From: Amylostereum areolatum
Lineage: Eukaryota; Basidiomycota; Agaricomycetes; Russulales; Stereaceae
Length of the DNA stretch: 64,000 bases
NCBI GenBank assembly: GCA_012932865.1
Contig: SAXG01000001.1
Location: 919,693 to 983,692 of the forward strand
Reading direction: 5' to 3'
Shown here: one piece after another, positions 49,714 through 61,181 of the stretch
Numbering within the stretch: the first letter of the stretch is position 1
Layout: every line of letters begins with the position of its first letter
Notes under the pieces: model-generated
Database searches by the model: none
The model's input: only the letters and a program-made list of their open reading frames with translations
Told to the model about the DNA's origin: nothing
Program-made: the position numbers and the translations under genes

Positions 49714-51307
49714 ATGGCGTCCCTAAAGGCATCCCTTCCTGGCCCCGGCCCCGAGGTGCCTCCTACCCGCCCTTCTTCTCACCTTGGACATTCGCCCCAT
49801 GCACTTCCCTCGGCCTCTCGAGGTCTCCGCACTCGTCGTGGACGCCTCTGCACTTTCATCGGCTTCATGGTACTGCTCGCCATCCTGCTAAACCCCATCG
49901 CTGCAATTGGGCTCTCCCTTCGCCAGTGGTTGGTCTCGACGGACGTGGGGATCTTCCCTTGCTATCGCATCAACATCGCTGAGCTTCGTTTCAGAATGTC
50001 CCCTACACGGATACTCCTCTCGTTCTCTTCCTTTCCGATCGCTACGATATCTCCACTTGCATACACGGCAACGACTGGACGGTCCTCGACGCAAAGACAG
50101 TCGGTTCTGACGTATACACTGCGGTGACATCTTTCGACATTCCCGTCGCCTCCCCGTTGCTGTCTCTCATCGCGAATGGCCATTTCCCCCAAAGGCAACC
50201 TGCGCGTCGTGTCCGCGACCCATCCAAGTCCGTTTATTACCGTAGGCGTCGTGGCAAAATACCGCTCGCGCTCCGCGTTCGGCCGCGTTGCGGTTTGTCC
50301 TTTCCATGGCATAGAAGGCGAAGAAGGGGTCGGGCTGATCGTGGGCACATCTGCGTTCTGTCGAGAAGCAGTTCGATGACGATAGCCTGTTATAGGGTCC
50401 ATTCGGCCGTCGCGCCATGGTCAATTTCGATGTCACTGTCTATCTCCCTCCTACAGAAGACGGATCCATACGCACAATCCCCGAACTGAAGACACACCTA
50501 CCGATGTTCCGACAGAGTTTCGATGATCTGTTGCAAGACTTCCAATTCGGAAGCATCTCCCTAGGTGGCAGTGAATTCGCCGGTCGATGTCAAGGTTCCG
50601 ATCTCCTCGTTGTATCATCCCCCCCGAACCTATTCGCCAACATTTCATTGTTTATAGTCCATCCAGGCCGAGAGCGTGTCGATACCCACCGAGTACGCAC
50701 CGATTTATGGGACGTTCGATACGACGTCTTCCCTCGAGCTCTGTACCAAGAACGCGCCGATCCTCGTTACAATTAACGCGTACAATGACGTCGCCAATGG
50801 GACCTCGAACCTCACCCTGGTGACTGAGAACGGGTTCGTCCTCAGCTCCCGTCCTGATACCCACCTTCTCGTCTGAAGATATGGGGTTTCAGATCTATCA
50901 CCGCGAAGATGTCGCTCTTCTCAGCAGACCCGTCCGGTACCACGGGCAACTTCAACGTCTCTGCCACGACTCGCAACGGCCTAATCAAAATTGACAATCC
51001 TGTGTCTCCTCCCGACGTCGTCCTGAACTTGCTCGCCAAAACAATCAACGCACCAGCCGAGGTTTCACTTTGGCCCGCCTTCCAGGGGAGCTTCCTCACC
51101 CGTGGCACTGCGAACCAAGTGACCCACGTGGAGCATCCGGAGGATCCGACAGGACGCTCACGCCAGCGTAAGTTTAGTGTCGAGAAAGTTGTCGGGGATC
51201 TTGTACAGGGACGCGTGTGGTGGGCATCAGACTCTGGGGAGGATCCGGGGCCTCAGGGGTCCGTGAATGTGACCACGACCCACGGGCCAGTCGAATTAGC
51301 TCTATGA
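49714..51307 (+). CDS. Single-pass membrane protein, adhesin-like, function unknown
   Basis: The N terminus is disordered and Pro/Ser-rich. One hydrophobic helix follows (TFIGFMVLLAILLNPIAAIG), suggesting a type II membrane protein. The ectodomain has beta-type repeats known to me only from agaricomycete hypotheticals (KTVGSDVYTAVTSFDIPVAS, KYRSRSAFGRVAVCPFHG, NFDVTVYLPPTEDGSIRTIP, YAPIYGTFDTTSSLELCTKN, FNVSATTRNGLIKIDNPVSP). A likely intron is 49948-49995, joining VSTD to NVPYTDTPLVLF; another runs from about 50340 to 50398. The frame must shift by one base near 50182-50185, near 50565-50575 and again around 50610-50640, so exon details in the middle are uncertain. It ends VTTTHGPVELAL. Confidence 0.6.
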
Positions 51308-51433
51308 CACCTTGGACAAGTAGTTCAAACGTCGCCTGGACCAGACGTGCTATGTGTATCTGACGTCCCCACCCACATATGATTCCTCATGTATACGTAT
51401 CATACTGTACAAGTTAGCAGTGATAGAGATGTT

Positions 51434-51905
51434 TTAATTCAGCAGGCGCAGGAAACCATGGTAGGACATCATGGCAGCGGCGGCGTGTCCGTCAGACTCC
51501 AGTGCTCGTAACCATTGCCACGCCAGGTCAGGTGGGTTCTTGGTCCCGTCCAGTTCGGATTCCTCTACAAACTTCCTAAGTTCCTCAACCTCCCTGGAAT
51601 AAGGACACGTCTTGTCTCCCGCGTTCTTAATCGCGCACTAAACACATGCATCAGCGCCGTCGTAAACATGGCGCGCAAGACGAAAAGCTGACCTTGGGGC
51701 TGCTCGTCTCGGGGATGGGGATGATCGTCTCATCTTGACGAGGAGCCAGGCGAGCATAACCTGGTCCGACGTACTGTGCCTCTTCCCAGTGCGCTCAAGC
51801 CTCAATCCCCTCGACGAGCTTCAGAATTTGGCGGATACCAGCTTCGGAGATCTTCTTCGGAGAATGCCTTCAGTCCACTCTACCCGGGGGTCTGCCAGTC
51901 AGTAT
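51434..51905 (-). pseudogene. Remnant or fragment of an agaricomycete hypothetical gene
   Basis: The minus strand carries two exon-like blocks joined by a good intron (51693-51634, 60 nt). The upstream block reads KKISEAGIRQILKLVEGIEA, an in-frame TGA, then AHWEEAQYVGPGYARLAPRQ and DETIIPIPETSSPK. The downstream block reads CAIKNAGDKTCPYSREVEEL through WQWLRALESDGHAA to MMSYHGFLRLLN and a stop at 51434. Codon use and the splice join look genuine, but the internal stop and the lack of a credible 5' part (only the fragment DWQTPG further upstream) suggest a broken gene. A sequence error at the stop is the alternative. Confidence 0.5.
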
Positions 51906-52711
51906 TCCTGGAAGGACAGAAAATTGTACTGGAGGTGAGGCGCATGTAACGACCGGTAAGGCCGGTAAGGAGCCCTCGTTCCGAAGGCGAATAGGCGATG
52001 TTGCAATGCCCAGGTCGCGGTACGCATTTGAGTAGTTACGTGCTCTCGCGCTCTCTGTCGAGGCAGAAAAGTGAGTACTCGACCTAGTAGACTGTGATGA
52101 TATACATTGTACAATGTACCGTCACTGCGCAGCGTGCGCCCGTCAGGTCGTTACGGAGCATTCGGATATGCCGATTTGCTTCACCTTACCTTTTCTGCGA
52201 CACGAGCAGATGAGCAGGCTCGGAACGTTGCCTATCTTCTGGGAGCTTGAATGATTCGAAGGGTAGGAGATGCCAATCGAGACGGTGTTCCTCCCTGCAT
52301 TTATAGGATGTGCAGGCGAAAGCGAACGGAGCCTGTGGATCGTGTCGTCGGCCGCGTATTTTGCGGTTGGGAGCATTGCATGAAGCTCGGAATGAGATAG
52401 CTCAGACGTCCTGAAAGCGGCCGACGAGACTTCTTGACTCAGCGTCATCGCGAGACTGGACCTATCCCGGGTGGATATGAAGATCGTTTGGGATGTCCGA
52501 AGGAGTTCGTGCTGGTCCGACGGAAAGCCAGAGTGCGTCGACCGATTGCCCTGCAGTGAGTCCCCGTTCAGAGGGGAGGATAGCAAAACGTAGGCCTTTC
52601 AGATTAAGTAGGGATACAATTAGCGTGCTAACATTACATGAGGAAAGAAAGACGGAGGCAGGAGCATGGAGTACAATGGGACGAGAAAAGATATGGCGTA
52701 TACTCGAATTT
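51906..52711. other. No supported gene
   Basis: Between the gene remnant and the cyclin gene. Open frames of 70-147 codons on the minus strand lack motifs. Upstream exons of the remnant may lie at about 51905-52140 but I cannot place them. Confidence 0.4.
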
Positions 52712-53670
52712 TCAGGGCGTCAAGTCGGGAGGATCGACGCTTTGGGTACGCGAACGCTGAAACTGTTCGAACGCCATGCTTTGCTCGACAGTGGCAGGCG
52801 CGCGGGGAAGCTCGGGCCCGTGTACAGCAGTTTCGCGGAGGATGGTGGATGGTTCTGGAGGAACATCGGGTGGGTTGGGGGATGGAGTACGAGAGCTCAT
52901 GTCACTGTCTGATGAGGAGGAGCTTGATCCTTGGCGGATGATGTAGAACTGGCCATTGCTGTGTGTCACAAGGTTCTCATAGTAGAGTTGGAGAACTTCC
53001 TGTGTAGACTAAGGCTATGGTTCAATGGGATTGTAGATGTGTGAAGAAGTATAAAACACACAGTCAGTCGCCAATCGATGGCGTATAAGAATTCACGTTC
53101 AAGGCGAGCAAGTTCGTCCGTGGTTATGCCGCCTATACGAGCGTAAAGAGCATTTGAACAGAAGGCGTCGCAGAGGGTCTTGCTAGCGAGGGCGACGGCG
53201 GTGATGAGGAAACGATGGCAGGTTAAGGAGCAGATCGTGAATGTGGGCTGGCGCGCGCAGATTTGGTCGATGTAGTGCAGAACGATGAGAAGACACGTTG
53301 GCTGCGTCTCGTGAGTAAAGCTCGAAGGAAGAAGAGAATACAAAGTACCTCAACATTGGTAAAGCGCACAATGCGACGCAGATAATCCAGGATGGAGATA
53401 GGAGGCACCGCTGCTGAATGGAAGCGGGTTATGCTCTCTCTGAGTTCGAATGAGTGGTGGAGAAGATATGTTGAGGGGAGGGGACGCACGGCGACAACGG
53501 AATCCTATCGTTCAAAGCCGTGACGCGTCCGAGCATAAGACCTGGCAGAAAGTCAGCGATTTGGGTAGACACGGAAGACTAAATTCAAACAGACCCATGA
53601 GCTGAGCGAGGTGGTCTAGGTCCGCATCTTGATACGCGGGTGGGAGACCAACCCTGTGGTGGGCTTCCAT
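52712..53670 (-). CDS. Pho80/PCL-type cyclin
   Basis: A cyclin predicted to activate a Pho85-type kinase (phosphate, polarity or cell-cycle control). Five exons (53670-53595, 53541-53490, 53439-53349, 53301-53062, 52999-52712) total 747 nt, 248 residues, in frame. Landmarks are LTRFHSAAVPPISILDYLRR or its spliced equivalent ESITRFHSAAVPPISILDYL, then RIVRFTNVEPTCLLIVLHYI and TFTICSLTCHRFLITAVALA. SKTLCDAFCSNALYARIGGI and LARLEREFLYAIDWRLT complete the cyclin box. The C-terminal 90 residues are Ser/Pro-rich and disordered. It is divergent from the ribosomal protein gene, 373 bp between start codons. Confidence 0.9.
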
Positions 53671-54043
53671 CCATCCATGTCCTCGCGCACGAACAACGCA
53701 CGATCGGCGAACGAATGGATTTGATCGTGGATTGATTTACGAGTCTACGACGACACCGACGACGATTCGAGTCACTTGCTGCGCGAGGTCGACATGTCGC
53801 CAATCTTGCATTGATTGATCTCCCGGCTTCCTCGGCCCGGTCACCGAGCGTAAACTGTACAGTACCCCTGGAAAGCGGCGTCCTCCGTATCATCCAGCAT
53901 CCCGTGCACGTGACTTAACTCTTCGAGCCCGTAAACACTTTCCCCCCCTCCGTTCCAAGTCCTCACCACCCACTCAGTGCGTCGCCTACGTCTTTCATCC
54001 CATTCAATCGCTGACATTCGCCGTATTCAACAGAAAGCAAGCA

Positions 54044-54697
54044 ATGGCGCCCGTTGAGTCGCTTTCCGTTGGCTCATTCTTGCCTACTCACCTTGATCCT
54101 ACAGAAACTCGACCCGAATGAGATCAAGATCATCTACTTGAGGGCAACCGGTGGTGAGGTCGGTGCCTCCTCTGCGCTTGCGCCGAAAATTGGTCCTCTT
54201 GGTCTCGTGCGTCCCACGTTTATTGTCTAGGGAGCGTTTCCTCATATCGTTACAGTCTCCCAAGAAGGTCGGAGAAGACATTGCGAAGGCCACCACTGCC
54301 TGGAAAGGTCTGAAGGTGACCGTTCAACTGACAATCCAAAATCGTCAAGCCGCTGTCTCCGTTGTTCCCTCCGCTTCATCTCTCGTTATCCGTGCGCTCA
54401 AGGGTGTGTAGCCGTACCTTCCGCTTGAACCCTCCCAATTTTGAGATCATCCGTACAGAGCCCCCACGGGACCGCAAGAAGGAGAAGAACATCAAACACT
54501 CCGGCAACATCGCATTGGACGAGATCTTCGAGATTGCGCGTACGATGAAGTCGAAATCCCTCGCGAAGGACCTTTCCGGCGTCACGAAGGAGATTCTCGG
54601 CACCGCACAGAGCGTTGGCTGCACCGTCGACGGTCAGCCTCCACACGATATTATTGACGCTATCAACTCGGGGGAAGTCGAGGTTCCCGACGAGTAA
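54044..54697 (+). CDS. RPL12: 60S ribosomal protein uL11 (L12)
   Basis: A component of the large-subunit GTPase-associated centre, binding 28S rRNA next to the P-stalk. Exons 54044-54052, 54105-54206, 54256-54403 and 54459-54697 total 498 nt, 165 residues, the usual length, with no break. Signature stretches are [80 protein letters not shown] and [20 protein letters not shown]. The first coding exon is 9 nt. Confidence 0.97.
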
Positions 54698-55295
54698 ATG
54701 AGTTCTCGGGACGTTCTGTGTTGTTTTATTACTTTGCTTCCACCCATCGCGACCGACGTGCCTCTGCAACCCATCATCTGCGTGAGGGAGACAAACGTTC
54801 AAACGTTGAACGTTGAAATTTGAAACGCTAAAGCTCCAAACTTGTGGTAGTGAGAAGTGATGGAATCCTTCATCTGCAAGTTATGTACTACATGTATGTA
54901 GCGACTAGCGAACTATCGTCCGTCGCCGCCCAGGTGTCAAACTCCTACAGACATACCTCCAAGAAGGATCCTTCGTCATTCGCTGGGCAAGGCTGTGTCT
55001 AAATGAGACTCGCGATCCCAGCACTTAGATTGTCTTCCAAATGGTCACTGGCAGGATGATTCTGGACAGTTCAGACGAAATGATTATTGAGGTTGTATAC
55101 AACAATGGGCTGGTTATGCGTTTACTATTTTTCGGTTCGTTGAATCAACTGTAATACAGATAACCTACTGAGCTGCCGAGTCTCCGCTGACGGGTCCACC
55201 ACGGGCGAATATATAAGGAATAAATAATAGGTCGTAGGCTCGGTCAGCGAGCCACATGAATCATGAATGGCAATGAAACAAGAATTATGGAAAAT
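54698..55295. other. Intergenic between convergent RPL12 and MAPKK genes
   Basis: No gene or repeat is seen; it should hold two 3' untranslated regions. Confidence 0.5.
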
Positions 55296-56859
55296 TCACG
55301 CGTTCTCCCACCCCCAAACGTCGCTGAGCCAACGCGCCATATTCACTCGGCGGCTCATGACGTCAACGAACCAAGGGTGCTGCAGCAATTCCTTGGGCGA
55401 GGGACGTTGCACCGGGTCCACCATCAACCTGCGAGGGGCGTCAGAAACCGGGGTAGGAGCAGAAGAACCAAGGGAAGCGGCTCACGAGAGTCGGATGAAA
55501 TCCTTCATGTTGACGCTCCATGGGAGAGGCAAAGTGGGATCATCCTCGAGCTTTGGAGGCTCGCTATGGCTGATGCGCAGCATAAGTTCGAAGGGAGGGA
55601 GGTCACGAGGGTACGGGAACGAGTTCTGGACAAGTTCAAGAATGGAGAGGCCTGTGGACCATACATCTGCGCGAATGGAGTAGTCCTGGCCTGAGATACG
55701 CTCGGGCTGCGGTGGTGTGTTGCGGTCAGATAACAGTCCGAGGCGGGCAAGGCAAAGGGTGCGTACCGCCATATACACGCTCGTTCCTGTAAACGTCTGC
55801 GCGATGGACTGAACGAGCTTGCCCGAGACACCAAAGTCGCAGAGCTTGACGACGCCGGAGCGTGTAAGTAAGATGTTTGAAGGCTTGATGTCGCGGTGGA
55901 TGAACTGTTTGCTGTGCAGATATGCAAGACCCTGCAGAATCTGTGGCACGTTATCATCAACACGGCCGCAGACGAGATGAGGTTTGGAGAATACTCACAC
56001 CCTCGCCGAGACGTCCCGCAACCATCTCTCCAACCCGGCCACGACGACGGCGAATTTCCGCGCCAACTGACTCCAGGCTCTTGCCCTCGCAGTGCTCCAT
56101 GAGGACCTTCACCTCGCTGGAGGAAGAGGACATGTAAACGCCGAAGAAACTGGTGATGTTCGGGTGCGAGAGCGTCGAGATGATATCCAGTTCGCGGATC
56201 ACGTATTTGAGGGGGGACCCGCGGGTGACGATCGTTTTTCGAGCGTACATTGCGCCAGTGCGTTTATCGCGCACTGCATGCACTGCACCGCCGGCCCCTT
56301 CGCCCAGACGACGTACAACCACAAACAGGTCATCCGACCATTCTTGGGTATTTGATCGCTCAGGCGATCCCTCGTCGCTCGAGCTTGAGATAGAGGGCAC
56401 GGGTTCGGGTGTGTCTATATTGCGGATGGTCTGACGCAGGTCCGCGATCGAGACCGACCTTGAGATAGGACGCGGGGAAGGGCGAACAGTTTCGTCCGAG
56501 TTTTGCTTCGACGATGTCGGTACGGCTGGGAGCGCGAGCTTAAGCCCACGGGTAACGCCCTGCAAAGAAGGCTCGCTTCGGGTGCGGCAGTGGAATTCGT
56601 TTGTCACAAGCTTGAGGGGGGGACGAGGCGCAGGCATTGCGGTAGATTTCGAGCGACATTCAATGTGAAGCAGAGCTTTCGATGGTCTGGATGAGGAAGA
56701 AAGCTTGTAGGTCGTGAAGGCATAGCTCGCCGGGACTTGATTCGGGGTAGTGGGAAGGGGCGGAAGAGGAGGACTAGGGAGAGGAGGAAGAATGCGAGTG
56801 CGTGAGTGAGAACGGGTCAGGGAACGTGATCGTGACTGGAGAGAACGCGAGGAATCCAT
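55296..56859 (-). CDS. MAP kinase kinase
   Basis: A dual-specificity kinase of the MAPKK family. The start is [11 protein letters not shown] at 56859. A disordered N-terminal part of about 190 residues holds a basic-hydrophobic docking-like stretch (RTRILPPLP). The kinase domain starts at [20 protein letters not shown] (Gly-rich loop) with the lysine in YARKTIV. The catalytic loop is [13 protein letters not shown] and the DFG loop is [12 protein letters not shown]. The activation segment [20 protein letters not shown] carries the paired Ser/Thr sites. Introns fall after GRLGEG, after VYMA and after DFIRLS; the last exon gives [20 protein letters not shown] and ends WGWENA. It resembles cell-wall-integrity MKK1/2 most, but Ste7 or Pbs2-type assignment is not excluded. 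No frame break. Confidence 0.92.
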
Positions 56860-57818
56860 GATGAAGGGAAAAAGGAGAAAAAAAAGAAAAGACGGGGAAG
56901 ATGAACAAAGTTGAACTAGAGACAAACCTCATCCATCTATATAGGACGCGGACTCGCGTGATGCCACGCCGCCGCGGTAATGATCAATGCCAACTGACAA
57001 GCGACAGGACTCAGGACTCTGGACCGTCGCCCCGGTAGAATGGTCCAGGATGCCTAGGCGATTGTCCGCAGAGATTGTGAGGCCTCTGAGGAGTCGACGC
57101 AGCGAAAACCAAATGTCTCACATGTCATCCATCAGCTGGTCCTGTTCGGGGTGTACAACTGGTGGAGATGGCACAGCCGCACAGTCAAAAAAGCGTCGCC
57201 TTCCTGTGAAAACCTTGGAAAGCGTGAGAAGCTGAACCAGAGACACCAGTAACGGGGACGAAAACTGCTGAAATGATGGTAGATGCCAAACTTGCACAGC
57301 ATGCAACGGACCCTTGTAAACTCAAATTGGGAACCTATTGCTGTTTCTTCACCTGACAGCGTAGGGGATCGTCAAACATGCCCAGATTGTATTGTGTACA
57401 CACGACGAATAGAGGTGCCACAGTCATGCGCTTAAGTCATGCGGAAACGCCTATCATCATCGGCGTACTTACATACATATGGTACACATAAGCTGGGCCA
57501 GCCGGCGTCCAGATCCCGAAGCCTTCAATGGGCTGATGTAGCTCTATGTAGCTGGCGGGTTTCGGGTCTCGGGGAAGAATATTTGATAATCCGTCGACAT
57601 TGGAAAGCGAGGCGCCCGATTTCTATGACACTGAGAGGCCGATGGTTGCATAGTGATTGATGCTAGCAGTCGATGAAAACCTTCGACTATAGTCCATCTG
57701 TTCTAACGGAGGGGATCAGGACGTGTGCTGAGAAAATTCCCTTGCTTGCCTAGAAACGTACTCACCAAGGGTAATAGCAGATGAGACGGCATGGGGACGC
57801 TGGGTAGGTAAGGTTTGT
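56860..57818. other. Intergenic upstream of the MAPKK gene
   Basis: On the minus strand a TATATAG element near 56938-56944 lies about 80 bp before the kinase start. The rest shows no gene; it includes the 3' flank of the Mediator gene. Confidence 0.5.
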
Positions 57819-60165
57819 TCAAACCACTGTCTGCTCCACAGCCCATACCCGTCCTGGTAAGCCAAACAAGCCCCCGCGACGGACCGCTTCTTCGAGCACT
57901 TCCACTGGAATATCCGCCCCCATTGCTCCGCGAACATGGACCGAAACACCACGCGGGCGGGTCACATCATGCGTGATGGACATTTGAACCAGTCCAATGA
58001 TAGGTGGACGCTCGGGTGAAGACAGCATGATACAGGGCCGCGGTCGTACTGGGGCATCAAACAGTATTTCAGTACTGGTCGGATGCGCCGCCGGGAGCGG
58101 GATATAAACATTGACGGGGATTTTGTGGGGTGCCAGAGTACCTGGATGATAAGGTCATTCGTGGAAACAAGTCGATGCGTAAATCAATGTACCGCTCAAG
58201 ACGGACGCAAGCTCTTCCTCGGTAGTTGAAGGATCCACTTCGTGGGCAGGAAGGGGCGATGACCGATCTGGAGCCCAGATGCAGCCGTTCAGTAGCTCAT
58301 TTAACCAGCATTGCTCCCGGACAATCTACGTACGGTTGGTTAGAATGTAGCGACGAAGGACAAATGGCACACCGACCTCCATAACCGCCCACGCTTCTTT
58401 CATAGTACGAACACGTACCCGCTCCAACATAAAGCCGGGCTCGACAGGAGGGCTGAAACGTAGTTCGAGTGGAGGATGCGAGCCGGACGGCGATGTCTAA
58501 GCAAACCGTAGCTTAGCCATGGAGTATGAATGCGAAGGATACTACTTACGTAGATGGACGTGTAGCATTCTGAGGATATTGGCTGCGCAGGATTCAACTA
58601 AGCTATAATAAGTATACGCTCAGCAAAGCGATGCGAAAACAGCGCACCAACATGTCAACCCACCCAACCGTCCCGAAAGATATGCTGGTCGTATTTTCCA
58701 TACGTCCAAACCCGCCGAAGACACTCTCTATTTCACGCATCCTAGACTGGCTTACAACAACACCGCGTGTACGGCCGCCAGAGGTAAAATCCAAGTACCA
58801 GGTATGTGGTTGGTGAGCAGAAGCAACACCAACCACTGAGGGAGTGATCGGGAGAGTGTGGTCGAATGCGGCCAATTCTGGTGCAAGGGGAAAGAAAGGC
58901 CGGCCACTCAAGGATATGCCAGAGGAGTCGGCATTGTAGGAAGCGGCCGATGGCGTTAGGACGAGAGTAGCTATTGTCACGCCAGAAGCGTGGGGTTGCG
59001 CGGCCAACAGCGGGCGCAGATGAGATGGCGTTATCGTTAGAGTTGGAAGGCCGGGAAACATATCAGGCGTTGGAGCATTGCGCTGAAGTGCTAGGTAGTA
59101 CCGAGGGGAAATGTGGATGAGAAATGATAGGGTAGGGGAGAGGAGGTAAGGGAGAGGAAGAGCATGTCCGCGCAGGAGAAGTATGTCCAAAGGTGCAGCT
59201 GGTATGCCTTCCGACCTGTGAGATCATGCCAGTTAGTCTCTATGTTCGTGCAAGACGGAAAACGTACCTGATGATAAAATCGGCCTCCGCCTTGGATGAT
59301 CGTTCGAGGGATTTGCCGAGGTTGTCAATATCTCGAAACCAACGTATCCCCCCCGAACCTTCTTGTACATTCTCGGCTAGTTGATCAAGGTGCATGAGGT
59401 ATTTCAAGCTTTCCTGGATACCGCGTGCCAGTCTAGCGGCGGCTAGGGCGTCCGCATATTCTCCTTTCCGTGCTTCCGTCGTGAACGCCTTCAGTGCGTC
59501 GACCAGATAACCATCCAGCGATGAAGAACCTTGCGTGGTTTGGCCTCCCTCGCCCGATAGTCCAGTTGGAACCGCGTAGGAGGTCCGAACGCCGAGAACA
59601 TCGACGCTTGGATCGACGGCAAGGTCCACGTCTAGAACAAGCACTTTTCCTCCAAGCGTCAGAGTGCGACGACCCTCGCTCTCGGCCTCAGAAAAAGCCT
59701 CCATGCCCACTGTGGTTGCCCACGCACTGATTCGAGCGATGCACCAATCTCCGAGCGATGCACTGTCGAAAGGGATGTCTTCACCGTAGGCGGCATCAGG
59801 ACGCGCGTGCGGAGTAGCTAGAATCTCTTGTACATGATGGCCGACCTGACTAACGGAAAAATACGTGAGAAACGATGTTTCAGCGTGAGAGAATGGGCGC
59901 TGACAATATGCAAGCCATGTTGGTTCCCGGCCTGCTGGCGGAGAAGAGAAACCGTCTTTGAATTGTGGATGGGGTTGCTGAGGTAGAGATGAACGTTGTG
60001 TGCGAATGAACTAGTGAGTTCGATGAGACCGTTGAGAGAGGCGATCGTCTTGTCCGCTTCCTTCGAAAGCATGTGTGCGCCATTGGAAGACAGCGCGTCG
60101 GGGGAAGTGAACCTATGAAAAGTAGAGAGCAGGGTCGGAGTAGTATTGTCGTGAGACATTGTCAT
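57819..60165 (-). CDS. Mediator subunit 1 (Med1) domain protein
   Basis: A probable subunit of the Mediator co-activator complex in the nucleus. The start is at 60165 (MTMSHDNTTPTLLS) or the next ATG at 60159. Readable exons give ISAWATTVGMEAFSEAESEG, the Med1-type core LGGKVLVLDVDLAVDPSVDV, LGVRTSYAVPTGLSG, YADALAAARLARGIQESLKY and LDILLLRGHALPLPYLLSPT. LPITPSVVGVASAHQPHTWY and HPPLELRFSPPVEPGFMLER follow, ending RRGGLFGLPGRVWAVEQTVV. At least seven exons are separated by short introns, for example after NQHGLHI, after DFIIR and after VGWVDML. I see no frame break. Assignment rests on the core motif order, recalled without a search. Confidence 0.8.
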
Positions 60166-61181
60166 GCGCAATGGAGCGCGCGGATTGCGCGCCACTAGAA
60201 TGAGAGAACTGTGAGAATTAAGATGGGGAAATAACGAAGCGAGAGGGGCAATGTCAAGAAAACGCTCAGTTACGTTTGTGAACGCGGCAGAGGCCAGCCC
60301 GCGCGTCGAGGGCAAACTGGCCAGGCCGCAAGGGCGGGAAAGCATTTCTCACGAGTTTAGCACGGCTACCGCGTTTTCCGACTCTGTTTCCCCAGATTTC
60401 CCCTCAACGCTCTCATGTGCCCTTGGATCCATTCATTCTCATCACTCTAAGTGGTCAGTTTCAATACTTGTCCGTGGGAGACATCATCACTCTGTGCACT
60501 CTGTTTTATTGCCCCTGGAAGCTCCGGGCGACAGGCCAAACTGGCGCAATCTCTTTCCGAGTCCTCTCGTAGGCTCTTTGGCAATAATCCAGAGGGCTCC
60601 AAGGGTACCTCATCTTGGCATTCCCATCGCTGACCTACCGCTTTCTGTCCTGAATTCGTGACGCGCAAGTGTGAGTGTATGCCCCTTCAATGCGACAATT
60701 TTGCGACTTTCTCCTTCCACGGCGCACACCCCGAGGCCGCTCGGTTTCTTTTCTTGGTCCTTCGGCATCGAGCCAATAGACGCGATTACAGGCCTGCCAC
60801 ACGACCCGAAGAATTTTCTCGCTCGGTCGTGGGTCCGGCCCTCATCCTGTCGGGACCGAAGGACCTTGAAGCGCCACACCGGCAGTCAGTAACGGTGGGT
60901 TACACCGGCATTTTCTTAGTGTGTCGGGCAGGGCATATCCACCCTTATTAGTTGCATCGTGATCTCATCCCGGTCTTGGCACGCCCCTCAGCGATCCTCG
61001 CGCCTGGCATGCAAATTAATCTCACCGCTTGCGTGCTATTCGCTGTAAGACGTCTCCATCTATTGGGCGCACCGGTAATCCAGTGTCGGGCCTATTGCTC
61101 AGACAGTCGTCGCTGTCCGCGTATAAAAGGCCGCCAGTCTCAACGCCATCACTCCAGAGCTCACCCAAGTGTCACTCAAAC
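60166..61181. other. Divergent promoter of Med1 and laccase-like genes
   Basis: No gene supported in about 1 kb. A TATA box serving the laccase-like gene is at 61122-61128. Confidence 0.5.
61122..61128 (+). promoter_or_regulatory. TATA box of the laccase-like gene
   Basis: TATAAAA, 54 bp before the start codon at 61182, in a GC-rich context. Confidence 0.7.
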
